Below the pieces are notes generated by a model, which did no database searches, had not been told where the DNA came from, and worked only from the letters and a program-made list of their open reading frames with translations. A stretch of DNA of 64,000 bases from Medicago truncatula (Eukaryota > Streptophyta > Magnoliopsida > Fabales > Fabaceae): NCBI RefSeq assembly GCF_003473485.1, contig NC_053047.1:1565001-1629000 (forward strand), in the 5' to 3' direction. The translations under genes were made by a program, and so were the position numbers. This document shows, one piece after another, positions 35,094 to 48,580 of this stretch (the stretch's first letter is position 1; each line of letters opens with the position of its first letter).

Positions 35094-36987
35094 TCAGACT
35101 ACAGTCACAGCTGGAGCATCATTCTTATCATCACCAATCTGATTATCTCCCCTGCACCAGTAATAGCCATATAGTATGAGCTGAATAGTTCCAGAGATTA
35201 CTCCAATACCATTACTGATCTGCAATAATCAGTAAAAATGTATATTAATAACATGGGTTAAGTATAAATCTTTAATCCAATTGAATTACATACAATTATT
35301 AACTCACAAATCACAACAATACTATAGGAATATAAATTACCAGAACATAAATGTCAAAGGGGTGGAGCAGAGCATATGTTGTCCAGCAAAGTCCATTGAG
35401 GAAGTTGGTAAGAGAGAGCCAGAATGGCATGTATTTCACACTCTTGGTTCTTATAACCGTTGCCTGTTCATCATATGTAACAAGTTTAGAGAAAATACAG
35501 TATAATCTTCATATGATCTGAATATAAAATTAATGGAATAGAAGTTACTTACCATGATCGTAAGAGGAGAAGCATACATCAATATGTTGAAGATATCACA
35601 AATAATCCCAACAATTAAAGACCTCTTGGTAGTGCCATGTAATGCCAACATTGTTATCAGAACAATGATAGCAAAAAAAGCAGCCTCTATGAGAAGATAA
35701 AGCAGCAGCTTCTTCTGAAATTAGACAAAAATAGCATAATAAGAATGGTTTACATTAATAATTAGGTAATCGAAAGAAAAAACAGAACATTCAGAAAAAC
35801 AAAAGCTTATAGTGTGAAAGCATACGTACCCTTCCTTTCTTGTTGGCATAGATAAAAAAGATGGTAAGATAGACAACCTCAAAAACAAGTCCAACACCAT
35901 TGATAGTGACTACCAAAAGGCTGTTTGGGTGCACAAAAGGCATTCCATAGAATACCCAAAATGCACAATTCAACAATGTTGCCAAGTATGGATCAGGCTT
36001 GAACTCCTCCACATCCTTCTTCTTGATAATCTTATAGAAAGTTGGACTGCAAAGTGTCCAATCAGTAAAAATATAACCAAATGTCTAATAAGTGTTTATA
36101 GTGTATTAGTTCTTAAATCCACATGCAATTAGTCAAAAATACTTTTTCCTTATCACAGTCACATCCTTATGTTATTGAAAACTTATAGTGCAAGTGTCTT
36201 TCGAAATAAATCACGATATCTTTCATCCAAATAGTGTTATAGAAAGTTGGGCTGCAATTCATTCAAATAATTCATTAGTAGAATGTTAAAGAAAGTTGAA
36301 GTGCCAAAAAAATCAATAGTTAACATTGTTATTTTATTGAAGCTTTGAAAACTAATAGTGTAAGTGTATGTTATTGAAACTTCTAAAAATCAGTTTTACC
36401 CAAATTAGAGTGATAAACTATGAGCTTTGCCCTCTTTTTTGTACCAAAAAAAAAAAAAAAAAAGAGTGATAAACTATGATTATGTCAGACTCATCGTTGA
36501 TCTAAATATAGCAGGTATACTAAGGTTGATTCTTTCATGAAAATAGAATAAAATACCACAAAATCATAATAATAAAAATCACAAATAGTAGTAACTATTC
36601 AAAATTATAGCATAACAAATTACGCTATATTCACGTAAACACCAAAACAAAGTAATAAACAGAGAAAGAGAGAGTTTAATTGATTACGCTGGTGAGAAGA
36701 ACAGTCCAAACGAGATAACATTCCCTGCATTCAAATTTCACAAAAATCAATCAGAAACATGTATGATTAATCGATTAACATAAAAAGCTAAAATCAATCG
36801 TAACTGAACTAAAAACTTCCAAAATCGATTATCAGAAAAAGTTAAAATTATACTTTATGCATGCATGCATGATAATCGATTATGATAAAAAGTTAAAATA
36901 AACTGAAATGATACTGAAAAGAGAAGAAGAAGTGATTAACAAACCTATGATACCAACAACGGTACGAATTGCTGATTGGTTCACCAT
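35094..36987 (-). CDS. SWEET: SWEET bidirectional sugar transporter (copy C)
   Basis: Six exons (36945-36987, 36688-36724, 35830-36046, 35553-35714, 35341-35463, 35094-35219) encode 235 residues starting [15 protein letters not shown]. Exon lengths 37, 217, 162 and 123 for exons 2-5 equal those of copies B and D. Repeat 1 has SPAPTF and [20 protein letters not shown]; repeat 2 has [18 protein letters not shown]. All expected hydrophobic segments are present, so it should be an active transporter. Introns and both flanks are close to copy B. Intron 2 holds an extra copy-B-type exon 3 acceptor at 36241-36256 (see findings). Regulation is not visible beyond a GA-rich leader (gagagaaagagagag) shared with B. 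Confidence 0.93.
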
Positions 36988-39732
36988 TTTTTTCTGCACA
37001 AAGAATGCGAAACAGAAAACACACTGAAATGAAAGAGGAGAGAGAAAGAGAGAGAGGATTTTAGAGAGAGAGAGAGGAGTGGAAAGTGTGAGCGTAGAAC
37101 AAGAGTTATATAGTGTTTTTAAATTTGAAGTTATCTCTTCATTATGAAATTTTTTGAAGTTATCTCTTATTATGAAAATTGGATTAGCTCGACTATACAC
37201 ATTCATGAAGTTAATAACTCCTTTGGTCGTTTTTGAAGTTATCTCGTTATTATGAAAATTGGATTAGCTCGATTACACACATTCATGAAGTTTAGTAACT
37301 GCAGAATCGTCTGATCGAAATCGAACGATTTTAATATTGAAGAATTTTTTATTTTTTTTTTAATATTAAAATTGCTTTTAGAAGTTATCTCTTTATTATG
37401 AAACTTGGACTAGCTCAACTACACACATTCATGAAGTTAGTAACTATGGAATCGTTTGATCGATATCGAACGATTTTAATATTAAAATTGCTAATTTAAA
37501 AATTTGAATAGTCTGATCTCTATCTAATAGTTGTTTAGTCATCGACGAGTCAACTTGAATGAAGAAAATCCAATATTATTGTTGTTATTATTTAAGCCCA
37601 TCCAAATAAAAAAAAATGGCATGAGATAAGCGTGTGTGATGATTTTGATTTACTTAAATTTTGGAGTTTTTAGAGCTGGGATGATTTTGATTTGATCCCT
37701 AACGGAAATATTATAGGGGTTGTTTAGTTATATGGATGAGATGCTGGCGTGGCTAACCTGATTTTGCGAAAAATAGGAGGTTGATGATTAGATAGGCAAA
37801 GAAGGCTAGCAAATTACTCGTATAAAATTAGATTAAAAACTACATTAGAAGCTATATTTCCTAAAAAAATTATGTTAGTATATAAACTACGTCATTAGTT
37901 TACAGATGTTTTGAGATGCTACTTTGGGTTGTGAGTGGTAAAAACAAGTTACTATAATTTTAGTTGAAATCTATTCGCTTATAGCAGAAAATTTCAAAAT
38001 GAAGTATTTATAAAATGAAATTGGTTTTTTCTTTAAGGAGTTATCGAACAAAATACCAATATATATCTCAACTAGAGGAAAAGTAAATTGAGAAAGTGGG
38101 TTGATTTCTTTTGGTTTTTTTTTTTATATGGGACCTCATTTATACGCATATGAGTCATATCTCTCCAAACACTCGGTACACCTCAATTTACGAGTGTACC
38201 GTAGAAGTTCCTAAATTATTACTGAATAAAACCAACTTTTTTCAAGTCTTCCTAAACATGACTCGAGACAATGCATTGTTATATGCATGAGTTAGGATTC
38301 GAATCTCAAACATAATATTTATTTATTTTAAAAGGTAAATTTTAGTCATTAGACTTCTTAACCAAAAAAAAATCTACACACCATATCTCACCATTTTCAG
38401 GTATTTATCATGGTTTAGCTTGGCCAAGAATCACTCACAACTGTTAATATGATTGATAATGGAGTTTCTTCCTCTAGTGAGTATCATCATCATGTCCTTC
38501 AGCTTCTTCCTCTAGTGACTTTATCTCGCACTCTTTTTTTTTTTTAAGAAGAAGAAGAATCTCGCACACTCTTTTGAGTGATTATACTGAAAATGTTATT
38601 CATAGGTCTTTCTATTATGTTTTGAGTTTTTGGTTCCGTATTTTCACCGCACAAAAAAGTTTATAGGTGGTTAATCATGATTTTATTCTCATCTTTATGA
38701 GAAATTTACCCTCACCATTTTCTTTCGGAAATTTTTCTATTCCTCCTCAAAAAATTGAATTTTTTGAAAGTGAAAAACTTGTGTAAAAAATAAAACCATT
38801 CTTTTAGAAGCGGCATTTAAAAAAATAAATCAAATTTTAGCTCTTACCATTTCACTCTACTTGAAGTAATCATATTCGAGACGTGTCATAAACTAAATAT
38901 GAGAATCTCTTTCAATCATGATTCAAACTCGGTTCATCATGTTATAGAAATCTAACTTCTTCCATTAAACTCAATCGACGTTGCTAAATAAGTTAAAAAA
39001 AAAAAAAAACCCTCTTAACTAACATTTCATATAAATAAATAATATTACATGTTACATCAACCAACTAAAATATGCATCCATATAAGGTTGGATTTGGGAT
39101 CATTTTCATACCTATATGTATGTCAAGATTTATGTCTCGACCATGTCTCTACTTGCAACGTTGTTGAAAAACTTTGGGATTCATTCTGAGTAATTTGTGA
39201 TTTTACCATCTTTTTTAATTAGGTTTAAATTCAGTGTCAAGACGTTAGATATTTTCATCGGGTTTGAACTCAACCATCGTAGTTGTGGGTGTGAGTTTTT
39301 CGTCTACAAACCCAACAACAAAATGTGTCGAGACAATTAAAGAGATATTTCATTCATTAATTTTGCTTTCAAGAGTAAAAGGAAAGGGACCCTCTCTCAC
39401 TATATAAAAAGGGCTCTTGACCAAAAAAAGGCTAACTTCAACGGTTGAAAGGGCTAACCGCAGTCCGCAGTGGTTCAAGCCACCATTTCCTTAACGGAGG
39501 TGGTTCTTTGGAACCGCGCATTATATCTGCCGATCCATGTAGTATCTTTACTTTGCCAATCAAACTCACTCTATGTTGAAAATTTTCTTATAAGTAATTT
39601 TACCATTGTAAATAGTTGATAAGTTTGTCAAATGATTGAAAATGAAAGGACATACCAAAGTATATTGCAAAAAGATGTAAAAACATAATACAGAAAAGAA
39701 ATAAAGCTATGATGTTATAGGGTAATTCATCA
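36988..39732. other. Upstream spacer of SWEET copy C (second copy of duplicated block)
   Basis: 36988-37220 matches the region upstream of copy B. Within 37130-37450 the motif ttatctctttattatgaaa..ggattagctcgac..acacattcatgaagtt recurs at least three times, about 110-150 bp apart. 37725-39380 matches 29899-31850. A MITE end like that at 46161-46567 sits at about 38185-38203 (cggtacacctcaatttacga). No gene seen. Confidence 0.6.
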
Positions 39733-42700
39733 TCATGCTGTAGCTCTTCCATTTGAAGAGATATCACGAACTCCAGTTGGTTTCAACTCAAAATCACCAT
39801 CACCATCATCATCCTCTTCACCTTTGCGAGAGAAATAGCAAGCATATAGTATGAGCTGAACAATTCCAGAAACCACTCCAATACCATTGCTTACCTACAA
39901 GAATATAATGCACAAAAGTTTAAAAACATATTATTTATATTTATTTAAGTAGGCCGACCTGACAAATCTACACGACCATTTTGATGGCATGTAGTCTGAC
40001 ATGTTTAGTTAAATGAGCTTTTCGACCTTATTTATTTTTAAAATAGTCAATGTTAGCTAAGTCTCATTGATAATTCAATTGTACTTGCAGTAAATACAAT
40101 AGAATCTAGGGTTTAGACTGTTTGCGTGATACCTTAAGAATGATCTCAAGTGGGGTGTTTATAGCCCTTTGTGGACTTGTTTTAGCGTGACCTAAGCCTC
40201 AAGCAAGTTGGGCTTTAGGTCTTTTTACCCGCTTCTAGATGCTTCTAGAATCTGGTTTAAGGCAGCGCCGGCCTAATCCTCAGGAGCCCTTCTAGAGGGT
40301 GTCTGAGCTTTTCTAGAGGACTCTAAAGCCTTTAGGATTATATTGACCGTCCATCAATTTTTTAGTAGTATATGCAATAAAGGGGAAAACAAAGATAATG
40401 ATAAACATCTAGCTTATAATAAATTAATTACCAAGACATAAATATCCAATGGGTGGATGAGAGCATATGTTGTCCAGCACAAACCATTGAGGAAGTTGGT
40501 TAGAGAGAGCCAAAATGGCATGTATTTCACACTCTTGGTTTTTATAACCTTGGCCTGTTCATTATATACATCAAGAAGAGATATATAAAATTAAAATTGG
40601 ATGACACAATTTTACAATATACAAATTTAAATGATCATGGAATTAATTGAGACTTACCATGATTGTAAGAGGAGATGCATACATCATGACATTGAAGACA
40701 TCACATAGAACACCAACAATTAACGATCTTTTTTTAGTGCCATGAAGTGCCAACATTGTTATTAGAACAATGACAGCAAAGAAAATAGCCTCGATGAGAA
40801 GATAAAGCAGCAACTTTTTCTGAAATTAATGAGAAGAGAGAATGATGAGTTAATATAAAGCACAAATATAGACACGGACATTAAACATGACATGGACACA
40901 AACATGTCAACACCGCGATAATTTAAAAAAATCACATATTTCAGTGTAATTATAAGTGTCGGTGTCGGACACCAGAATACGCCTAATTCAAGGAGTGTCC
41001 GTGTTTCATAAATAAGTTACATAATATAGGAACAAAAATGTTTATGGACACTCAATTTTTTCTACACCTACAATAGTCAATCACATGCAAAATTGTGGTA
41101 TATACCTAAATAATTTTCATTTGTGTGTATATATACCTAAATAATTTTGATTTGGGATTCTGCCCAAATAAAAATTGATCCTACTTTCAATCCATTTAAT
41201 CATTTGACTATGAATCATATGTTCTATTGAATCAATCAATGATGTAACTAGAAGGGAAAGAATGTACACTTACACGTCCACTTTTGGTGGCATAGATAAA
41301 AAAGATGGTAAGATAGACAACCTCAAAGAGAATTCCAACACTATTGATAGAGAGAACTAAAGTGCTGTTTGGGTGCACAAAAGGCATTCCATAAAACACC
41401 CAAAAAGCACAATTCAACAATGTTGCTAAGTATGGATCTGGTTTGAACTCTTCCACAGACTTCTTCTTTATAATTCCATAGAAAGTTGGACTGCAATACA
41501 TTCATATTAAACCATTCATTTTACAAATAAAACTAAGGTGTGTTTGAGAAGATCACAGAAACACTATAATTTTGTCAAATTCATTCATGGTAAATCTAAA
41601 CATGCACTAGAAGTGACAATCATATACTATGTTTATACATTCTTTTTAACCTCTCGGTTTTAATAATTCGAAATTCAATTACGAGATAAGTAGAGTATAG
41701 TCAAAAACCGTTCAACCCAGAAATGAAACTCAGCTTCTCCCAAACGATTCATCTTTTGATTGAGTTCATTAACCTCTTAATCTCAACCACTTGGTCTACA
41801 TTTACACATATTTATTCATTATATATGCATCCTATTAATCTTCTTTCTTAGTAAATATTTGATGGATTGATCCATCCATCTATTTCTCAATTTTATTTAC
41901 AAGCCAATAAATAAACGAAGATTGAATTCATACTATAGACACACATGACACATGTAAAGAGAGAATCCTAGACAAATGGATAAAGTACGTTACAAATCAC
42001 GTGTGCAGTTTCTTTTGTATTCCTACTACTACTACTAGTACGTTCATAAGTTCACAATAAAAAGATTCGTATATGACCAACCAATTTTAAAATATATGCT
42101 ATTTTTCATGAAAATTATGTTGTTTGATGTGCTTTATTAGTATAAAGAGATAAGGTATCAATCAATATCTTTCTAGTTTCTAATCAATATCTTTCTTGTT
42201 TTTAATAGTTTTTGCAATTTCATAAAAAAGAGTGAGATAGAATATTAAATTATATATAATCATTTTAATAATTCGATTTTGATAGCAAATCATAAATCAG
42301 TAAAATAAGTCTAGAATTTTTTTTATACAAATGATAAATTTCCTCCTAAAGCATTTTGTTGACTAATATTTTTTTATTTCATATAGGTTCTCTTTTTAGA
42401 GGTAATCTTCTTCGACGTGAATAGTAAATGTAAATATGTTAGGACTTAAGGTCATGAGGAGAGGCCAACCTAAAAGACTAGTCCAATAAGTGGGAGAACC
42501 TCTTGGCTTAAGTACCACATCAAGTATTTTGATCTACTCGATGTGAGACTCCTAACATTGTCACATCCTTTTAGGGCCGACGTCCAAGGCGGCTTTCACT
42601 CTATCGGTACTACCTCAATGGTAGCCCTTTTCTATTTTGCGGCTTCACTCACCTATTAGTATTCGGTGGAACACCTTAGTCCAGTCTATAGGCAGCCCTC

Positions 42701-44148
42701 AACGAGAGCACCAATTGTTAGGACTTAATCTCATGAGAAGAGCCCAACCCAAAAGACCAATCCAATAGATAGGAGAACCTCATGGCTTAAGTACCACATC
42801 AAACATTTTGATCTACTCGATGTGGGACTTCTATGAGAATACCTATCATAGAAGGGGTTTAAACAATTTTGAATAGTTCTTTTATTAAATGGTAGGAAAT
42901 GGAAAATTTGTTTGTGGGTTTTAAATTTTGTCGGATAACTGCTAAATATGTTGACGTTTTTACAAAAAAAAATTAAATATGTATTTTCTAAAAATAATAC
43001 TGTATACTTTAAAATAAAAGATATTTGGATGGTGAAGATTTTTTTGACTCAATGATGGTGAAGATGAAACTTCTGAAATTGTGCAAATTATTACAATAAA
43101 TTGTATGAATTAAGAAACACGTTTAGTTGTATTATATTAGACAAATTTCCAGTCAAAATTTTAATTTAATTCTTATAAAAAATATAAAGTAATAATAAAG
43201 ATAATATATTTAATATATAAGAGTTCATGTGATCCATTTAAATAAATAGTAAATCACTAAAAATTGAAAACAAAAAAAATATTAAAATAAAAAGTAGAAA
43301 ATATAAAACTTATATCAAAATTATTTCAATCTAATGGAGTATAATTTTATGGTCATTCAATCATATTTCACCATGTAGAAGTTAATCAAAAATCACAATA
43401 TTCTTGAAAACATTAATTAAAATACCAAAAGTATTTTGGGTCAATTTGACCTTAACTGATATCAATTAATCCTTTAACGAAAACAGCTTAATTTTATTGA
43501 TGAATATATTTTTCATCATCGGAGGAGGCAAACACCACTTCAAAAATTCACACATGCAACAAGAGAATTTCCAAATCTAAAACGAATAACCACAAAAATA
43601 TTCAGCCTTAACCATTGTCGATTGAAATAGATCTTACAAACTCATCGATTAAAGTATTATTTCTCATAAAAAGAAAGATGAAACGCAAATTTTTAGATAT
43701 CAAATTTGGTTAGGTATCACCACAAACAAAATCATTTCACATTTAAATATATTTAAGAAAAATTAAAATAAAATTACGACATAATATTGAATGATGTGTA
43801 TATATCTAACGAAAGTGGACACTAGAGTGTTCACCAAAATGAAATATGGATGAAAAACAGAGAAAGAAGTTTACGCTGGTGAGAAAAACAAGCCAAAAGA
43901 GATGACATTGCCTGCAACAACAAAAAAATAGAGCAAAAATTATTACTCTAATAACATAATAACAACATTTTATGTGAAATGAATCAAACTATACACGTTG
44001 GAGTATTGTTTTAATTTTATTATAATTTTTTTTCAATTTTCATGCAAAAACTAATATGAAAAGTATAGTAAAAAAACATTGAGATGAAAGTGAAACACAA
44101 ACCTATGGCACCAACAACGTTACGAGCTAATTTGGCTGTCACAACCAT
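39733..44148 (-). CDS. SWEET: SWEET bidirectional sugar transporter (copy D)
   Basis: Six exons (44103-44148, 43875-43911, 41274-41490, 40658-40819, 40432-40554, 39733-39894) encode 248 residues, starting [16 protein letters not shown]. Repeat 1 has [20 protein letters not shown]; repeat 2 has [18 protein letters not shown]. The tail is longer than in A-C and acidic ([12 protein letters not shown]) before ending GRATA. The frame is intact, so it should be a working transporter of the same clade. Intron 2 is about 2.4 kb because of insertions including a TRIM-like element (42437-42832). Intron 3 carries the gacac repeat (40858-41012), and intron 5 a 400-base unidentified block. It is more diverged from B and C than those are from each other. 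Confidence 0.93.
40858..41012. repeat. Dispersed gacac/gtgtcg repeat in SWEET D intron 3
   Basis: The left side (atagacacggacattaaaca) and the right side as complement (tatgaaacacggacactcct) are partly inverted, suggesting a small MITE. It shares cagtgtaattataagtgtcg with 22263-22394. Target duplication not resolved. Confidence 0.5.
42437..42832 (-). mobile_element. TRIM-like element (miniature LTR retrotransposon) in SWEET D intron 2
   Basis: Two direct repeats of about 120 bp (42437-42557 and 42716-about 42832) share aagtaccacatcaa and gatctactcgatgtg. The left copy begins tgttagga and ends tcctaaca. The 158-bp space between has no coding capacity. Read on the minus strand, the base run just inside the right repeat is attggtgctctcgttgag, in the position and style of a tRNA primer-binding site, and a purine-rich aaaaggatgtgacaa precedes the other repeat. 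The right repeat's outer end has diverged. Confidence 0.7.
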
Positions 44149-46160
44149 GTTGGAAATTTTTGTTCTGCAGAGAAAGTGTGAGAAATTGATAGAGAGAAAG
44201 TGAAGAAAAAAGGTGATAGAGATAAAAGAAAAGGACCAGAATGCACAAACTTTGAAGCAGAGACCTTATTTAATGTTATTAATTTCGTAAATATAATAAA
44301 TTTATTATTTATCCTTTTATGGTGAAATCTATTTTCAGGTCAAAGGTGTTTATCTTTTTTCCCTCTTTATAAATATGTCTAGGAAATCAATATAAGTAAT
44401 GTACAGTGCATCATTATCTGTTTCTTTTTTATTTATTTGATTTAAATATGTGAAAAAATTATTTTTGTCGTCCTTTAACTTTTTTTTAAAAAAATTAAAA
44501 CAATATTTATTCATTGATTGATTACGTCATTCAACATCGCTAAAAACGTAGATGATAATTTTGCAAATAAACTTACAACATTTAAGTTAATAGCGTACAA
44601 CGACAAAATGTCTATAAATAATATGATACAATTAAAGTGACTGGAATATTCATGCATCCGGATCTACAACGTTGATGTTCAAATCATTTATTGAATAATC
44701 GATATTTCGATTAGAACCAAATGAACACCGCAACAAGACGAGAAATTAAATAATGTTGCACAAGATCACGAACAACACAACACCACACTCAGACGACAAA
44801 ATTACTAAGAAAAAACATGGATCTATGTGAAATATATGGTCCTTCACTCATATTTTCATATGAATTTTAAATTTGGTTTTATTAAGATTCATAGCAAATG
44901 GACCAAACAGATAACTGATGTAAGAAAAAATAAATGATGCAATCGTTATCAAAAGTTAAGGTAAGCGACGACAAATGAAATTTTGCCAAAATATGCAAAT
45001 GATATCTACAAAAACCAAGAGTTTTTTATTTTAGCCCCTGGATTTTTTTTTATCTTTTAGTCTTTGTGAATATGAAAAATAAAAATAAAAACTTTTGATT
45101 TTTTTCTATGTTTTAATCACTAGAAAATTGTAAATATACAAATTGTTGACTTTCTTTGGGTGCAAAATTGTTGACTTTTTAAAAATTCAAAACTAGGACT
45201 TAAAAGGAGCATACTCTTTAAGTCCAAACCTACACCACCAAACGTATTTTTGGAGTTAACTTTCTGTATTTCTTTGATTGTAGAAGTATGTCATCTGCCT
45301 TAGTTATTTTGTGAAATTAAAATTGTCACATTTTCTTTTATATTTAACAATAAAAAAAACTTGTTATTATGTATGAATTTAGCTTCATTTTATGGTCAAA
45401 GGCATTTTCTTTCAAAAAAGTAAAATCCGTGCATTGTGACAATCAAACTAATTAAGGTTGAATATACATCTTTGATCTTCATAAAATTTATAAAACTTAG
45501 TTTAATTTTGCAGTCTCTAAACAAATACGAAAACTATGTGTTATAAAACCACACTATTTTTCGTTATATATAGGGATGCTAATTATAATATTTTTTTATA
45601 TAGATATGCTAAAATACTTTTCCTATTTTATAGACATGAAATATATATTCAACTCCATAAATCAATTTCTATGTTTTCTTTTTTTTTTTTTTGAAGGAAT
45701 TTCTATGTTTTCTTAATTTGTATTGATTAAAAGTTTGAATAGGATGACCTCAAATGAAATGAATCTAAAAAAAATAAAAAATAAAAAATTAATACCGTGT
45801 CCTAGTAGATATTCAAATGGGGTGGATCGACCACCCCTATCAACTTATATAAAAAAGAAAAAGAAAAAATTATATGATAATAATTTCTTATAGTCAAGTA
45901 ATTCAGTGATTAAAATTCATTTTTAAGATGAATAATTGGGGTGTCTAAGTTTGAACTTCAACATCTGCATATTATAGTGTATTGTCTCTACTAACTGTTT
46001 TTTAGGAAACAAAGACTTATATGATAATAATTAAAAAAAAATCATATTTATTGGACAAAATTACATTGAAAAAAAATATTATAAAATATAAATAAAATTA
46101 ATTGCCTAAAAAAAATGAGTAATTTTTTTGTGGGAACGAGTAGGAGTATCTATATATTTA
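44149..46160. other. Intergenic upstream of SWEET copy D
   Basis: Promoter side of copy D, with a GA-rich leader at 44170-44230. No other gene. 45890-46030 resembles a decayed tRNA-derived SINE (agtttgaacttcaacatctg as B-box region). Confidence 0.4.
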
Positions 46161-46567
46161 GGCAAATTCTATGGTACACTCAAAAATTTGAGTGTATCGG
46201 TACACCAAATCATCAAATTCATATTGAAACGAGTTGTTTTTTCGAAGAAAAAAAATTGTTTTCTATCATTAACAATTACAATAATTAGATCTTAGTTACC
46301 GAAAGTGTCGACGAAATAAAATTTACATTTTTTGAATTTTTGTTACATATAACAAAGAATATTTATTATTTTTTATGAGAAAATGTTAAAAATTTAATAT
46401 GATTCTTATACCCAATGAAATGATGTCTATTCTTATAAAACGATGTCTTATAAAATATAAATATTGATAAATAACTCTTTATTTCATAAAATAATCGTTA
46501 AATTATAAATATTTGAAGCAGGAGTACCGGTACACCTCAATTTATGAGGTGTACCGTAGAAGTTCCC
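46161..46567. mobile_element. MITE with inverted ends and 5-bp duplication
   Basis: The left end ggcaaattctatggtacact and the right end as complement gggaacttctacggtacacc match over about 45 bp. Each end also contains its own small palindrome (cactcaaaaatttgagtg on the left). attta flanks both sides at 46156-46160 and 46568-46572. A related right end is at 38185-38203. Non-coding. Confidence 0.72.
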
Positions 46568-46572
46568 ATTTA

Positions 46573-47144
46573 TTTATCCCCACATCTGCATATGTCCCCA
46601 CCTCAATTGAAAGTCCTTGGGGCTCTCGGAATAAAAGGAGAAAAATGATATATTTTGTATATTTACCCATTAACGAATGGATAAAAATGAGTAAAATAAT
46701 GATATGTGTATAAAGCTCATGGATTATTAACAAATTCTAGCTAACTTTGGTGCTCCAAAAATCTCCGTCCCTGAGTTTGGAATGCATAGTAGTTTTTTTA
46801 GTTTCCAAATATTTAAATATATTGAGCACAAAGAGAAGACATCAATAAACTAAGTACATATAGAGAAATGGTATAAAGGACCAAAAACAAGTGACGTTTA
46901 GCTCGGTGCCCTAATTGTGTATGATTGATTATGGTGGTCCTATCTATATATAGGGGTTGAATTGAAAATATATGATTTTTGCTAATTTACTTGACTAGTA
47001 TAGGTATCCCTTAAATAATCTTGGCCATTATCATTATAGCTATGGATCATATTAATTTCCCCATCATGGTCTCAACAATAAATGGAACCATTCTAGCCAT
47101 CACCCAAAAACAAAATAGTTCAATAGTTCAAAAGCCAAGAATTA
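46573..47144. other. Intergenic, nothing recognised
   Basis: No gene, RNA or bounded repeat seen. The overlapping open frames at 46513-46733 on both strands partly cover the MITE and are not credible. Confidence 0.4.
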
Positions 47145-47458
47145 GAAAATTGCTCTTCTCCCAATAAAAACGCTCACTTTCATACAAACTGATCAAAATA
47201 CCTCCACGTAAATTAACTAATGCAGGTGTTATACCCAATACAACTTAAGTCACGTTCGCTACATTGGCGCATCGCATATGAGTTAACTCACTAAGGTTAT
47301 AACCCAGCGTGAATTAACTCATGTAGGTTATAACCCAACGTGAATTAACTCGTGTAGGTTATACTTCAACTTACCGAACATGAGTTAACTCACGTGGAGG
47401 GTACTTTGATCAGTTTATATGAGAGTGAATCTTTTTTGTTGGGAGAAGAGCAGTTTTC
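47145..47458. mobile_element. Mutator-like foldback MITE with 9-bp duplication
   Basis: Inverted ends of about 85 bp: left gaaaattgctcttctcccaa, right (complement) gaaaactgctcttctcccaa, extending through actgatcaaa. A perfect 9-bp repeat caagaatta lies at 47136-47144 and 47459-47467. The interior contains a cgtgaattaactcatgtagg unit repeated at about 47308 and 47339. Confidence 0.85.
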
Positions 47459-48347
47459 CAAGAATTATAGCCAAAATGTAACAAACCTAACTGAAGAGGC
47501 AATCAAGGCAACCAAGATATAATAACCAAGAATCCAAGATCATGGATCCACCATTGTCCATATCACTGACGTACCATTAAAATCTATGACCTTAATTTAA
47601 GAAAAATACAAAAAACTACTGTTGATTCCACTATTGTGCATAATACAGCAAGAGTTTACATCAGTATAATATTCATGCCTTCACTACAAGAAAAGGGCCC
47701 TGTCCCTACAGCCATTTTCTAAAGCGGGGTAGTTTTTACCAACGGACATATGAAAAACTGTCACTAAAACCATTTTATTTATTCTATTATTTCTATTATA
47801 TTATTATATAATTATTATTGTTATATTTCTTCCAAATAGAGTGGAATTTTTTTTTCACAAACACGTACCATTCACACACGCTCATCAATCTCAAATCTCA
47901 CAAACTCAAAATCGCTTCTTCTTCATCTATCTCAAATCTCAAACTCCATTGATCTCAAACCTCACAAACTCCATTGATCTCAAACCTCATCAATCTCACC
48001 TCAACAATCTTCTCAAACAAGCTCTGAATCGATTCCCTACTGTATCGATTTCAAATCGATTTTGTTGTTCATCTTTTGTTCAAATCGATTTAGAGATCTT
48101 CAAATCGATTTTGCTCTTAATCGTTCTCAAGCTCACAAACTAAATCGATCTCAATCTGTATCGATTTTGTTCAAACTGTATCGATCTCAATCGTCGCCTT
48201 CATCGACCGCCGGACCGCCGATCTTCGAACTCGCTCTGGATCATTTTCAATCGCTGTGAGTAATTTTCGTTCTCTTTGTTTTAATTTTTGATATGAATGT
48301 GGTAATTAGGTATAGTGTTGTTATTCTTGAAATTAGTATACGTTGAT

Positions 48348-48580
48348 GTGTTTTTGAACTAGATTTTGGGAAAATTTTGATATCAGTTCATGTGTATGTG
48401 TTTTTGAACTGGATTTTGGTAGAATTTCGGAATCAGTTTATGTACGTGTATTTTTGAACTGGATTTTGGGAAAAATTTTGAAATCAGATTATTTGTATGT
48501 GTTTTTGAACTTGATTTTGGTAGAATTTTGAAATCAGTTTATGTGCATGTGTTTTTGAATTGGATTTTGGTAGAATTGTG
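48348..48580. repeat. 50-bp tandem repeat inside the CACTA element
   Basis: Five units share tttttgaactggattttggt; this block ends at 48360, 48410, 48460, 48511 and 48561. The period is 50 bp (one 51), with scattered substitutions. Confidence 0.85.
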
